In this document: one piece after another, positions 43,328-52,243 of the stretch
Layout of the letters: the number at the start of each line of letters is the position of its first letter
Numbering within the stretch: position 1 is the stretch's first letter
Assembly: GCA_963675425.1 (NCBI GenBank)
Contig: OY776214.1
Span: 124,001-188,000, forward strand
DNA length: 64,000 nt
Direction: 5' to 3'
Origin: Sporobacter sp963675425
Lineage (GTDB): Bacteria > Bacillota > Clostridia > Oscillospirales > Oscillospiraceae
The notes under the pieces: model-generated
What the model saw: the letters and a program-made list of their open reading frames with translations, nothing else
Databases searched by the model: none
Told to the model about the DNA's origin: nothing
Translations under genes and position numbers: made by a program

Positions 43328-43843
43328 CTAAAAGTACGAACAAAAGTCATTATCCGGGATTGGACATTCCAGACCAAGGGTTTTTGGCCACATTCCTGTA
43401 TCCTCGATAATGAATCCCATCAACATCCCCATATGACTATGCAGATGCCGATGCTGTGCCAAAATTAGCGTGAAGCGCGTCCACTCGCATTTCTCGGGTT
43501 TTTGCAGTAAAACAGCATCAGTAAGCGAATCATTGTAGTTAGCAATTTTTTTCTTAACTAAGTCGAAATAGCTTAAGATGTCCTCACGGCTGAGCCTTTT
43601 CTCACTTTGAATATCCAGATTATTGAGATCTTTTTCATGAAAAGAAGGCTGAATATACACTCTTGGATTGATATACCATTGATCCAGTGAATGCAACATG
43701 TGGTAGATATGTTTCCACAACGGCATATCACAGTAGCACTTGTCCCAAAGTTCGTTTGGAACACAGAAAATTACATTTTCAACTTCCCAAAAGGCGCGGT
43801 TTGCTTCATCCCTGATAATTTTTATGTAACTTGACTCACTCAC
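43328..43843 (-). CDS. DinB-superfamily (DUF664-like) protein
   Basis: 171 aa. WKHIYHMLHSLDQWY and ILAQHRHLHSHMGMLMG place histidines as in DinB-type four-helix bundles, which bind a divalent metal and often act as thiol-dependent transferases. Stand-alone gene; substrate unknown. Confidence 0.75.
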   Translation of the reverse strand: MSESSYIKIIRDEANRAFWEVENVIFCVPNELWDKCYCDMPLWKHIYHMLHSLDQWYINPRVYIQPSFHEKDLNNLDIQSEKRLSREDILSYFDLVKKKIANYNDSLTDAVLLQKPEKCEWTRFTLILAQHRHLHSHMGMLMGFIIEDTGMWPKTLGLECPIPDNDFCSYF

Positions 43844-43964
43844 TTTATATGCCTCGCTTTTTTATCCTATAAAATATGGATAACTAGAGGTTTGTTTCTA
43901 CTGGTATTAACTTAACAAACTGCGCAGCTAGGAAATCGCTCACACTATATGGATAATGTGTAGT

Positions 43965-45269
43965 CTAATTCTCAGCCGGATTCCTACACACGCCCGCAAA
44001 TAGCAGTGTCCCGTTCGGTGCGACGATGCCGAACAAGAATGGGCGATTGAGGTCCATCTCCACTTTTTGATCTGGCGGCTCCGGACAAGTAGGCGGAAGC
44101 ATTATTTCCGTATACGCTGCGGCCTCGACGCCTTGCTCGTTGATGGCGATATGCGTCCCCTGCTGGATATTCGATATGTACACCGGGACTCTGGTCATGT
44201 TCGAAAAGTCGGCATTCTCTGCAAACGCCAACGTCATACCTAACACTTCGAGCGCGTCCTTCAACAAAAACGTTGTGCCGAAGCTAAACTTTGGAATGCT
44301 CCAGACAATTATACCAGGCACTTCCTCATCCTGCGAAAACATGCTTATAAGGGAGTCTTCCGAGGCAGCCAATGACTCGACACTCACACCCTCGTCTGGC
44401 CGAGCGAATAACATGAAGCCTCCGTTTTTCAGCTGTAGCCAAGAGCTGGTAAAGCCGTCACCTTTATAGGAGCAGCCTGAGAGCACGTTGTTCATGAAGC
44501 TGCACGTTACGGTATCGCCGTCGTCGAGATAAAAAGTATCCTACTTTGTGTCCGCCTCATCAAATTCGGCGGTCCACTGATCGTAAAAGTTGACGGTATT
44601 CAAAATGCTTATCACGGCGGAATCGTCGACGTCAAGGCTCGGCGAGAGTGTGCCGTTCGTATTGTCGGAAATCCATTGCCCCATTGCTTTCCCCGCGTCA
44701 GCGCTTGAAAAATCGAGCTTGAACATAAAAGCGTAGAAATTTGACACCGCACTATCAAGGTAGCTCTTGTTTAGTTCAATGCTTGGCCATACATTGGTAT
44801 TTACCCACAGAGAGTCGGCGATCTTGAGCTTTGAAATTTCATTGTCAGTGTAGAGCTGCTCGTACATATTCGCACATTGAGCGCGCAAATTGTCCGCAGA
44901 GCTGAAACTAAGAAGGCTCAGCATCTCCCTCTGTGTCGTCCCATTGGCACCGACGGTGGCAAGTGCCAGTGCGTAATACAGACTGAGCGGCGAAAAGCAG
45001 GCGTTGTCCTCTATACTGGCCAGGACGGATGATGTGGTTTGATACGCGAATGTATTAACCGCACTTTCTGTCGAGTCCGCAACCGGATAGTTCCCGCGTT
45101 TTTCGCGTTGAGTATATGGATCTGATTCATCAAACGCAATAGGCGCCGGATAGGAAGGCGACGCGATAAGCTCTGGGGATGTGCCGGCAACCCCGTTGCT
45201 CGTTTGCGCACACGACGGCAGACAGGCAAGCAGCGCGACGGTCATTATTCCCGTTATGAGTTTTTTCAT
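43965..45269 (-). pseudogene. serpin lipoprotein interrupted by an amber codon
   Basis: Signal and lipobox LLACLPSC after MKKLITGIMTVA (start 45269). Serpin core blocks NACFSPLSLYYALALATVGA, LKIADSLWVNTN, VISILNTVNFYDQWTAEF; then TAG at 44541-44543, then the same frame continues TFYLDDGDTVTCSFM, the hinge EQGVEAAAYTEIML and NRPFLFGIVAPNGTLLFAGV. The hinge keeps the small residues of inhibitory serpins. Full reading would be about 434 aa. An ATG at 44495 might restart a useless fragment. Confidence 0.88.
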
Positions 45270-45309
45270 TTTTCTCAACTCGCTTTCAACGCTCAAAACG
45301 CTTATTCTT

Positions 45310-45796
45310 TCAGTTAATTGTACTTTTATATTCAGGACATACTTTTAAGATTTGATACTTATGTATAAGCATTATAGATATCTTAAATTCCTGTTCCAGT
45401 CTTTTTCTTACCATTTCACTGTCTGGCGGAAAATCATCAGCACACATAGATGCAACGAGTTGGAGATTCCTTTCAATATGAGTCTTATCTAATTCACTAA
45501 CACACTTGACCAATTTAGAAATTTCTTTATTGCTAACTTGACCAGTTTTTACTTGAATGAAGACAATGCTGGTTTTATCTTTAGCTATGATATCAATCTT
45601 CAAATGATCATATTTGCTGCCGGCTCTTTCAGCTTCATAGCCCCAATGCTTAAAATAATCAATTACTGAAAACTCACCTAGTTTTCCTTTAGCAATTTTT
45701 TGTTTTTCGATAAGCGGACCTATTCTTGTATCAATTTCTTTTACTTTTTCCGAGAGTTCTGGAAGTAAATCTATGTGTTCAAAAATATATGTAAGC
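45310..45796 (-). pseudogene. PD-(D/E)XK-like nuclease domain, 5' end cut by IS21 element
   Basis: The frame is open from the IS border (45796): LTYIFEHIDLLPELSEKVKE, KGKLGEFSVIDYF, YEAERAGSKYDHLKIDIIA, TSIVFIQVKTG. The spacing D...IQVK is that of the restriction-endonuclease-like fold (Asp, Glu-equivalent Gln, Lys). An internal ATG at 45603 is unlikely to be the true start. The 5' part probably lies beyond the IS, where a MazF-like frame ends at its other border. Confidence 0.65.
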
Positions 45797-45841
45797 GGTC
45801 AATACAAATGCACAGATTTTCGCCACAAAGTGCACAGATTT

Positions 45842-46579
45842 TTACGTAATGGTTTCTCTATGCTCTAGGCGATAGCTGTTACCGGTCATATTGATGATTT
45901 CACAGTGATGTATGAGCCTGTCCAAGATGGCCGTGGTAATCGTGGCGTCGCCGAGAAACTCAGCCCATTCGTCAAAGCCCTTGTTTGACGTTATGATGAG
46001 CGACGTCCTCTCGGCCATAGAGGAAACGAAACCGAAGAACAGGTTTGCTTCGCCCGGAGAGAGGGGCATAAAGCCTACCTCGTCAACTACGACAAGAGCC
46101 GCCTTACGGATATACTTAAGTCTCCGGCTGCTGACGCCCGATATGTTTTCTGTTTTAAGACATTTCATCAGGTTATCCAGAGTCTCAAAGGCAACGCTGT
46201 AACCAAGGTCGAGCGCCCTGACGGACAGGGATAAAGCCAGATGCGTCTTGCCGACACCAGGTGGTCCGAGAAAGCATACGTTGAAGGCCTGCTCCACCCA
46301 GGTCATATCGCTCAAGCGGAGCATCTGTTCTTTCGAGACGCTGCGCTGGAAGCCGAAGTCAAAGGTCATAAGCGTCTTTTCGGTGGGGAGGTTCGCTCTT
46401 TTTCGGCGCAGGATATTCTGCTTTTCAATACGAAGCCGCTGCTGCTCCTGAAGGAAAAGCTCAATGATTTCGAGCGGTGTTAGGTTGTTTTTCCCCGAGA
46501 AGGTAGTGTCAAAGTCGATGGACGGCATCCGGAGATTGCCCAACAGAAGTGTTACACGGTCAAGAGCGTTCTGATTCAC
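45842..46579 (-). CDS. istB: IS21 helper ATPase IstB
   Basis: 245 aa. Walker A FLGPPGVGKTHLALSLSV, Walker B ALVVVDEVGFMPL, sensor region SLIITSNKGFDEW. AAA+ target-selection protein of IS21. Its ATG overlaps the istA stop by 4 nt. Confidence 0.95.
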   Translation of the reverse strand: MNQNALDRVTLLLGNLRMPSIDFDTTFSGKNNLTPLEIIELFLQEQQRLRIEKQNILRRKRANLPTEKTLMTFDFGFQRSVSKEQMLRLSDMTWVEQAFNVCFLGPPGVGKTHLALSLSVRALDLGYSVAFETLDNLMKCLKTENISGVSSRRLKYIRKAALVVVDEVGFMPLSPGEANLFFGFVSSMAERTSLIITSNKGFDEWAEFLGDATITTAILDRLIHHCEIINMTGNSYRLEHRETIT

Positions 46580-48084
46580 TTACCGGCACCCACTTTCGCA
46601 TAGACCTCAAGGGGGCGCTTCTCGGTCGTGATGTGATATTTTCTGTCGCTTATCGGGATAATCGGGATCTCATGCGTGATGACCGGCGTAGCGGAGTGCT
46701 CCAGATAGTCCTTCATATAATTGACGCTGAAAAGTCTGCTCCCACTGCAAAAATCGATGGCCTCCAGCGTGGCGGTGAGCCCGTATCTATCAAATAGCGT
46801 TCGCATGAGCCTAAACTGGTCACGTGTGTAACGGGTCTTATCGGCGCGTATCGCTTGAAGAAAATCTGACGCTTTTCCATTAAGCAGCGCGTTCAGCTCA
46901 TCCTGTATGCGGTCGAGGCTGGTGCTGCGGTCTCTGAGATGATGATGGTTCTGTAAGAGCATACCCTTGCCGGTAGAAATCCTGTGCTGGCAAATATCGT
47001 CGCCGAAAACCGTTTGTATGAGAAGGAAACCGTCCTGTTCCACTACATGGACTTCAGGGTTGTTTGTATATGTTCCGAGCGGAACGGAATAGCGGTTGCT
47101 GCCATAAACGATGGTATTATCCTTGCGCACTGACCGGCAGACGAAGGCGTCCTTGTTTTCCGGAATGCTGATGAGCGGCCGGAGGTAGTTCTGTTCCTCT
47201 TTGAAAACCTCTGCAGGGACGCGCTTAGTCGTGCCATGGATTTTTGCGTTGGCGGTGCGGTCAAGCCAGTCAAGAAGGCTACCGTTCAGGATACCGTCGT
47301 CAACATATATGCGGTTTTCAAGAAAGTTCCCCTTGACATATTTGACGACGCTCTCAATCTTCCCCTTGCTTTCCGGATCGGCGCCGCGGCACATATATAC
47401 GCTGAATTTGCACTCCTGTCGTAGTTTCTCAAATTCGTATGTATGGATGATATCGCCGTTGTTCTCGGAGACACAGACGATACTGTCCTGGTCAAAGACA
47501 ATCTCATGCGGCATACCGCCGATATATCTGAAACAACGATGGCAGGCAGCTACAAGGTCTGTCGCCCTGTACGGCCGGGACTGGGCTTCGGCGTATTTGT
47601 ATCTGGAACGGGAGAGAACAAAGGCAGCAACGTAAACTTTTATGCGCCCGCCCCCCACGTCCTTCATCCATTTCTCACCGAAATCGACCTGCATCTGTTG
47701 ACCCATCGGAAGCTCGGCGACGGCCTCGTATTCCCTCGGCTCTGTGATTTTTTTGATGCCGTACTCGTCTCGAAGGCCTTTTACAAAACGGCTGACTGTC
47801 CGCTCGGTAAATTCGGCACTGTAATGCTCCTTGAGCCAATCGCACACCTGCGCAGCGCTCATTGACGGATAATCACGCAGCCATTTGAGGATGGTGGCCT
47901 CATATTCACCAAGAGCTTTCTCCCGGCATATATTTGTGGCGTTTAATTCATAATCGTCGGCGAGCATATCCCAGTAACGGTTTACTGTCCGACGGTTTAT
48001 GCCAAGCATCTTCGCAACGGTATTCTTCTTGAATCCCTTTTCTTTTAACTGCTGAATTTGACTGTACACACAATACCCCTTCAT
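46576..48084 (-). CDS. istA: IS21 transposase IstA
   Basis: 502 aa. N-terminal helix-turn-helix (KGFKKNTVAKMLGINRRTVN), DDE core with QVDFGEKWM, EIVFDQDSIV and GKIESVVKYVKGNF, and a C-terminal beta-barrel. Intact. Confidence 0.95.
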   Translation of the reverse strand: MKGYCVYSQIQQLKEKGFKKNTVAKMLGINRRTVNRYWDMLADDYELNATNICREKALGEYEATILKWLRDYPSMSAAQVCDWLKEHYSAEFTERTVSRFVKGLRDEYGIKKITEPREYEAVAELPMGQQMQVDFGEKWMKDVGGGRIKVYVAAFVLSRSRYKYAEAQSRPYRATDLVAACHRCFRYIGGMPHEIVFDQDSIVCVSENNGDIIHTYEFEKLRQECKFSVYMCRGADPESKGKIESVVKYVKGNFLENRIYVDDGILNGSLLDWLDRTANAKIHGTTKRVPAEVFKEEQNYLRPLISIPENKDAFVCRSVRKDNTIVYGSNRYSVPLGTYTNNPEVHVVEQDGFLLIQTVFGDDICQHRISTGKGMLLQNHHHLRDRSTSLDRIQDELNALLNGKASDFLQAIRADKTRYTRDQFRLMRTLFDRYGLTATLEAIDFCSGSRLFSVNYMKDYLEHSATPVITHEIPIIPISDRKYHITTEKRPLEVYAKVGAGK

Positions 48085-48186
48085 TTCTTGCCGCCTCCAT
48101 TCGCTGGCGTTATTTTACCAGACGAACGGAAACTGCGCATTTTCTGGCGAGAAAGTGTGCACTTTGTGGCGAATAACTGGGTAGTT

Positions 48187-48666
48187 CTATTGGCGGAAAT
48201 CTGTGTAGTTTATTTTACCATTCACAATATAGTCTAGTTTTTCTTGTGTTCGTATTGGGGGATACACGTTTGCCAGTTTTTCTGCGGAAACATTTGTATC
48301 CGCCGCTTCCTTGATAGCTTCATTATTCTTATTTTGGTTATATGTTGCAAAAGAATACTTAATTGCGCGGTTAACGTTTATTGTTTCTTCATTAGATAAG
48401 CTACCAATTCTTCGTATTAACGAGTTTTTGTTTAGCGTTCTGATTCGCTCAAGCAGTAATAATCCTTTCTGCGCTTTTCCTGTTATATCTACCGATATTT
48501 CTACCTGCGTTGGCAATTGTCGATCCACATCAGAGGTAACGGGAGCAACTATTATATTCGGTGAATTCGAAATATTGTTTTGAATTACTACTACTGGTTT
48601 TGTGCCAGATAAAACAGAGTTATTTAATTTTGCAAGATAAATATCTCCTCTATTTATTATTTCCAT
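48187..48666 (-). CDS. MazF/PemK-like toxin domain, C-terminus replaced by IS21 end
   Basis: 159 aa; ATG after AAGGAG. Residues 1-110 are MazF-like: NRGDIYLAKLNNSVLSGTKP, PVVVIQNNISNSPNIIVAPV, GLLLLERIRTLNKNSLI (the RNA-cleaving Arg/Thr region). No antitoxin gene precedes it. The last dozen residues, KINYTDFRQ, are IS21 terminus. The original protein probably continued into the nuclease-like frame at 45310-45796. Confidence 0.75.
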   Translation of the reverse strand: MEIINRGDIYLAKLNNSVLSGTKPVVVIQNNISNSPNIIVAPVTSDVDRQLPTQVEISVDITGKAQKGLLLLERIRTLNKNSLIRRIGSLSNEETINVNRAIKYSFATYNQNKNNEAIKEAADTNVSAEKLANVYPPIRTQEKLDYIVNGKINYTDFRQ

Positions 48667-49048
48667 GATACTCCTTAAACTACCGATTATTTCTCACCAT
48701 CAACGACCATAGATAACCGCTATTTCCTCAGATGTCGGAAAAGTAATTTCATCGTTGCGGACAAGAGGACTGAAATCATGCGTAAAGATATCTCCGCTCT
48801 CGATTTTCTTAAATAAGAGTGTGCCATTATAATACCTCCGGCGTCTTAATTGATTTTCAGGTAAAAGCACTGATCAACGACAAGCGCTACCTCTAGAGCT
48901 TGTCCTGTATAAACACCGCGAGCAATCCGAAGATTTTCATTTTCTTTCAACTTTCGATTTGGCACGCTGTCCAATAACTCATATTCATCATAAACACTAC
49001 TAGAAACTCAAGTTGCATTATAATCTAGCCTGCATGGTACAAGAGAAA
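48667..49048. other. decayed intergenic region
   Basis: A minus frame near 48690-48825 reads YYNGTLLFKKIESGDIF and FTHDFSPLVRNDEITFPTSE to a TGA, of coding character but without a start; possibly the tail of a lost gene. Nothing else is recognised. Confidence 0.35.
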
Positions 49049-49294
49049 TTACTCATCCCAAACTGCAATGTAATCACCCCGAGAATTTGTTAACATTTCA
49101 GCTAACGAATTGTCGGCTTTATTTACCCTCCCGCACTTTAACCAACCTTCTGCTTTCAATTTATCAAAAACACTCTCTAGCGTTTCTGCCTGATATTTTT
49201 CGGCGTCTTTATGGTCTCTATTTAGAACATAATATGTTTCATCCGTTGCTGTATATTGAACATCAGCAATCATTATCTTTGGCAAAAATAACAC
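49049..49294 (-). CDS. hypothetical 81-residue protein
   Basis: MLFLPKIMIADVQYTATDET... with charged, soluble composition (ETLESVFDKLKAEGW) and no known motif. An internal start at MIADVQY is possible. Its ribosome site is GAGGTG. Confidence 0.5.
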   Translation of the reverse strand: MLFLPKIMIADVQYTATDETYYVLNRDHKDAEKYQAETLESVFDKLKAEGWLKCGRVNKADNSLAEMLTNSRGDYIAVWDE

Positions 49295-49470
49295 CTCACT
49301 TAAATAGTTTTTTCAATTCTCTTCTTAAAATATCATGCACCGTACCCACGGCTAATGAACTACCGAATTCAGCAGTGTGCTTATATATTAATACCTAGCA
49401 GATCGTTTCTACTGGCATTTACTAAACATAATGAGCAGTTAACACGAGCACCTCAAAAGCACCCAAATAA

Positions 49471-50436
49471 TCAATCCTCCGGCAGCCCGTACCCGCCGGT
49501 ACCAAGACCGATACAGTGCCAATGTCCATCCGACTGCTTCTGCAGTACGAATTCGCGGCTCATTACGAGCCAGCCTTCGTAATCTCCCGTACCTTCCACA
49601 GTATTGCCTGCCCATATCCCGATGGAATTATAATCTTCCGGTATAACCGCATAATCAAACCAGCCCAGTATGGCTGTCTGATCGTCGTTGACCTCACCGA
49701 CGCCCCAATTCACAACTTTATAATCCGTGATGCTGTACATACCGCCCGGGGCAAGACCTAACCGGAGGTCGGCATATATATCTTTCACAAAGACTTCCGC
49801 GACGTCTTCCGCCGTTCCAGTTTCTTCAAAGGCAATCCGGCTGCTGTCTATATCCAGATTGTCATACTCATTACGGATCGCCTCGGCCAAACCTGCGGGT
49901 GTGACGAGCCAATATTGCGTCTCTCCATCGCTCGTGTACTGTACGGTCTCCGCGTCGCCGCCCTGCCAGAAGGTAAAGGCGGCGGAACCGTCGGCGGAGG
50001 ACACAGTAATTCGGAAGTCGCTTGGAGTGGTGCCCGGCATATTAGTTTCAGACCAAGTATAGTCGCTAATTAACACGACGAACCTCTCCGCGTACCAGCG
50101 ACTGTCTGTCATATACGTATTATAATCACCGTCTCTCGATATCCAGAGTCCCACGTCCATGCTGACGCCGGAGTCGAAAAGGCTGTACATAGCATCCCCT
50201 ACAGCAGCGGCAGTACTGTATTGTATTTCATCGGATACCTCGCCGGCGGAATCAACACCAATGCTAACTAAAGGAGATTCCTTTGCATCGTCTGCAGACT
50301 CCTTCGACTCCAAATCAGCCGCGCAGGCCGTCAGGATAAAAACGCCCATAATAGCTGTTGCGACTAATACCAAAAGCTTGGGCCGTTTAAGCCATAGCGT
50401 GTTTCTATTGCGTCCATGCGTCATCCAATTCACCAA
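49471..50436 (-). CDS. hypothetical lipoprotein
   Basis: About 317-321 aa; the ATG at 50424 (MTHGRNRNTLWLKRP) or 50436. Lipobox FILTACAA after a membrane helix. The mature part has DGEWRxxx-type beta sequence (DSRWYAERFVVLISDYTW, GAAFTF-like stretches) and ends GLGTGGYGLPED. No named family. Upstream sequence contains adapter-like strings, so the 5' region may be unreliable. Confidence 0.6.
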   Translation of the reverse strand: MVNWMTHGRNRNTLWLKRPKLLVLVATAIMGVFILTACAADLESKESADDAKESPLVSIGVDSAGEVSDEIQYSTAAAVGDAMYSLFDSGVSMDVGLWISRDGDYNTYMTDSRWYAERFVVLISDYTWSETNMPGTTPSDFRITVSSADGSAAFTFWQGGDAETVQYTSDGETQYWLVTPAGLAEAIRNEYDNLDIDSSRIAFEETGTAEDVAEVFVKDIYADLRLGLAPGGMYSITDYKVVNWGVGEVNDDQTAILGWFDYAVIPEDYNSIGIWAGNTVEGTGDYEGWLVMSREFVLQKQSDGHWHCIGLGTGGYGLPED

Positions 50437-50476
50437 TCCGATCTTTGTACTCCTACGGCATCAACTCTTCCGATCT
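50436..50476. other. Illumina adapter-like sequence, probable assembly artefact
   Basis: CTCTTCCGATCT at 50465-50476 equals the last 12 bases of Illumina adapters; ACGGCAT just before it (50455-50461) also fits the old PCR primer 2.1, and a further TCCGATCT lies at 50437-50444. Chance occurrence of all three together is unlikely. Confidence 0.6.
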
Positions 50477-50619
50477 AGTGTGCTCCATTTTTCCTGTATT
50501 GCAGTTTAATTGTACAAGCATAATCTTGACTAATAAACATTAGACGCAACTCGGCAAAAGTGACTGGCTGCCCATTGTGCTCATTAAAGGAAGTGATTTG
50601 CTCGGCAGATTGGAATCTG

Positions 50620-51219
50620 TCAGCTTAGCGTTAAAGGACACAGCACCTTCCGCATGATATACTGGTTTTCCAATTCCTCATGTACGGTAAACCCCATTTT
50701 TTTATACATTTCGATGTATCCCACGTGATTTTCGGATTCGGCGGTGACTATTTTGTTCGGATAAACCTCGACGAAGACAAAGCCTTCCTCTGCCGCGTCT
50801 TGGCAAACCCGCTCTAAAAGCTGTGTAGCGACGCCTTTCCGCTGCATCTCCGGAGCAATCATAAAACAAAACGCGGATTTGACCTTCCTATCGACAGTTG
50901 CATCGGTAGGTACAGCGCTCATCAGGTGCTGCCAAAATTGACCGTCCGTGCAGTCTGCTTTGGTATTGGCGTTGCACCATCCAACGACATGACCGTCAGA
51001 GTAGGCAAGATACCCTTGCAGGTTGCCGTTTTTTACAAATTGGATGGCAACCGATCTTCGCTTTTCTTCGGTTGAGCAGTCGATGCCTGCGGGTTCGTTG
51101 CCGCACCAGCAAACGCAATAGCATTTGGTATGCCATTTTTCATTGTGTGGCGTATGATCAAAGAAGCGCACATAATCTTCCGCAAGGTCGGGCGTCAATT
51201 TGCGTATCTCAATATTCAT
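50620..51219 (-). CDS. GNAT-family N-acetyltransferase
   Basis: 199 aa. IEIRKLTPDLAEDYVRFF at the start, CFMIAPEMQRKGVATQLLE is motif A for acetyl-CoA, and GYIEMYKKMGFTVHEEL ends the fold. The Cys-rich CYCVCWCG stretch near residue 33 is typical of a Clostridia subgroup. Substrate unknown. Confidence 0.88.
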   Translation of the reverse strand: MNIEIRKLTPDLAEDYVRFFDHTPHNEKWHTKCYCVCWCGNEPAGIDCSTEEKRRSVAIQFVKNGNLQGYLAYSDGHVVGWCNANTKADCTDGQFWQHLMSAVPTDATVDRKVKSAFCFMIAPEMQRKGVATQLLERVCQDAAEEGFVFVEVYPNKIVTAESENHVGYIEMYKKMGFTVHEELENQYIMRKVLCPLTLS

Positions 51220-51322
51220 CTTGCTACCTCCAATAATCCATAGTCTCTACCTATATCCGCTGTTCATAACATTGTCAATATTTCGCATTACCGATCCGTA
51301 ATCCATGCTGATTATCAGGTAT

Positions 51323-51610
51323 TCAAGGCAGCTTTTCAATGCAAAACGGATGTCCCGCGGGGTCAATCAATACTTTCCATTTGTCTGAATACTGTGTTTC
51401 TGCCAACCTTGCTCCGCAAGCAATCGCGAAATTTACGTCTTTTTCTAAATCCTCAGTATGAAAATCCAGATGCGCCATTGTCTACTGTCGCCCCGATTCC
51501 GTTGGCCATACCGGCGGTACGTAGTCGCTGTCTTCTTGGAAAAGAAGCGTCAAGCCGGTTGCTTCGTTTACTATCCCAACAAATTTCAGACCCTCCTGCG
51601 TGTTTGTAAA
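51323..51610 (-). pseudogene. VOC/glyoxalase-like protein, truncated, with amber codon
   Basis: The minus frame reads KFVGIVNEATGLTLLFQED, SDYVPPVWPTESGRQ, TAG, then TMAHLDFHTEDLEKDVNFA and DPAGHPFCIEKLP. The 5' part is replaced by an NHL-type fragment. An ATG at 51478 could give a 51-residue remnant only. Confidence 0.75.
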
Positions 51611-51844
51611 CCTGAATACAAGAGCTTTTACTCTCGCCTATATACAAATTCCCCATTGAATCTACCGCAAGGCCATTTATCTCGTTGAGTGGCTTCTGTG
51701 TTTTAAATATCCCCGTCTGCTGATGCATTCCACGCCCAGCACTGAACAAAAACCAAGGAAGCCCAAAAACAGCATAAATACACCTAAAACACCAGAGAGT
51801 ATCCGGATAGGCATAGGCATCGTGCTATTGTTCTTCTTCTGCAT
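51611..51844 (-). pseudogene. NHL-repeat protein, N-terminal fragment with frameshift
   Basis: Start MQKKNNST with a membrane helix (RILSGVLGVFMLFLGFLGF); after a frameshift near 51755 the frame reads GIFKTQKPLNEINGLAVDS and MGNLYIGESKSSCIQVY, an NHL repeat. It then runs into VOC sequence at about 51610. Confidence 0.6.
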
Positions 51845-52028
51845 ATTTAGAGACTCCTATTGTATGGTTTAAACAAACTGTGAATCTCATTCCTACAGGT
51901 ATTTACGTACCATTAAGCGAAGTTCAACGGGTATTTTTAACTCCGCCTTATTCACCACGCTGATTGGTCAGGTTAATTTATGATACTTTTTACTTCATCA
52001 ACAATTTGCGCAATTGTTTTGTGGTCGG

Positions 52029-52240
52029 TATCCACCGGCGCCCTTGCTTATGTGACCGGCAAACAGATTTTGCAGCTTTTGCAGGATGCCTGCCGCAAAG
52101 AGGGCATTACCGTCATCATCATAACACACAACAGTGCGATTGCACACATGGCAGATAAGGTAATCCGGTTCAAGAGCGGAGAAGTTGTGGATATAACGGT
52201 CAACACGACGCCGAAGCAAATTGCGGAAATTGAATGGTAG
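52029..52240 (+). pseudogene. ABC exporter ATPase, C-terminal remnant (MacB type)
   Basis: STGALAYVTGKQILQLLQDA (D-loop Asp changed to Ala) and ITVIIITHNSAIAHMADKVI are the end of a LolD/MacB ATPase. Everything before the D-loop is missing. The permease remnant follows after 3 bp. Confidence 0.75.
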
Positions 52241-52243
52241 CCG

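Larger units (their letters stand above)
45797..48219 (-). mobile_element. IS21-family insertion sequence
   Basis: Carries istA and istB; ends share GGTmAATA.AA and CACAGATTTTCGCC, and the inner repeat CGCCACAAAGTGCACA occurs near both ends, as in IS21 elements with multiple transposase sites. About 2.4 kb. No obvious target duplication (flanks GTAAGC and ATTCAC). Confidence 0.9.

Noticed and set aside
33249..51478. Reassignment of TAG to a sense codon, from three in-frame ambers
   Set aside because: phnG and the small ORF at 591-698 end normally at TAG, and the amber-containing VOC and IS-adjacent genes are also truncated, so ordinary decay is the simpler reading.
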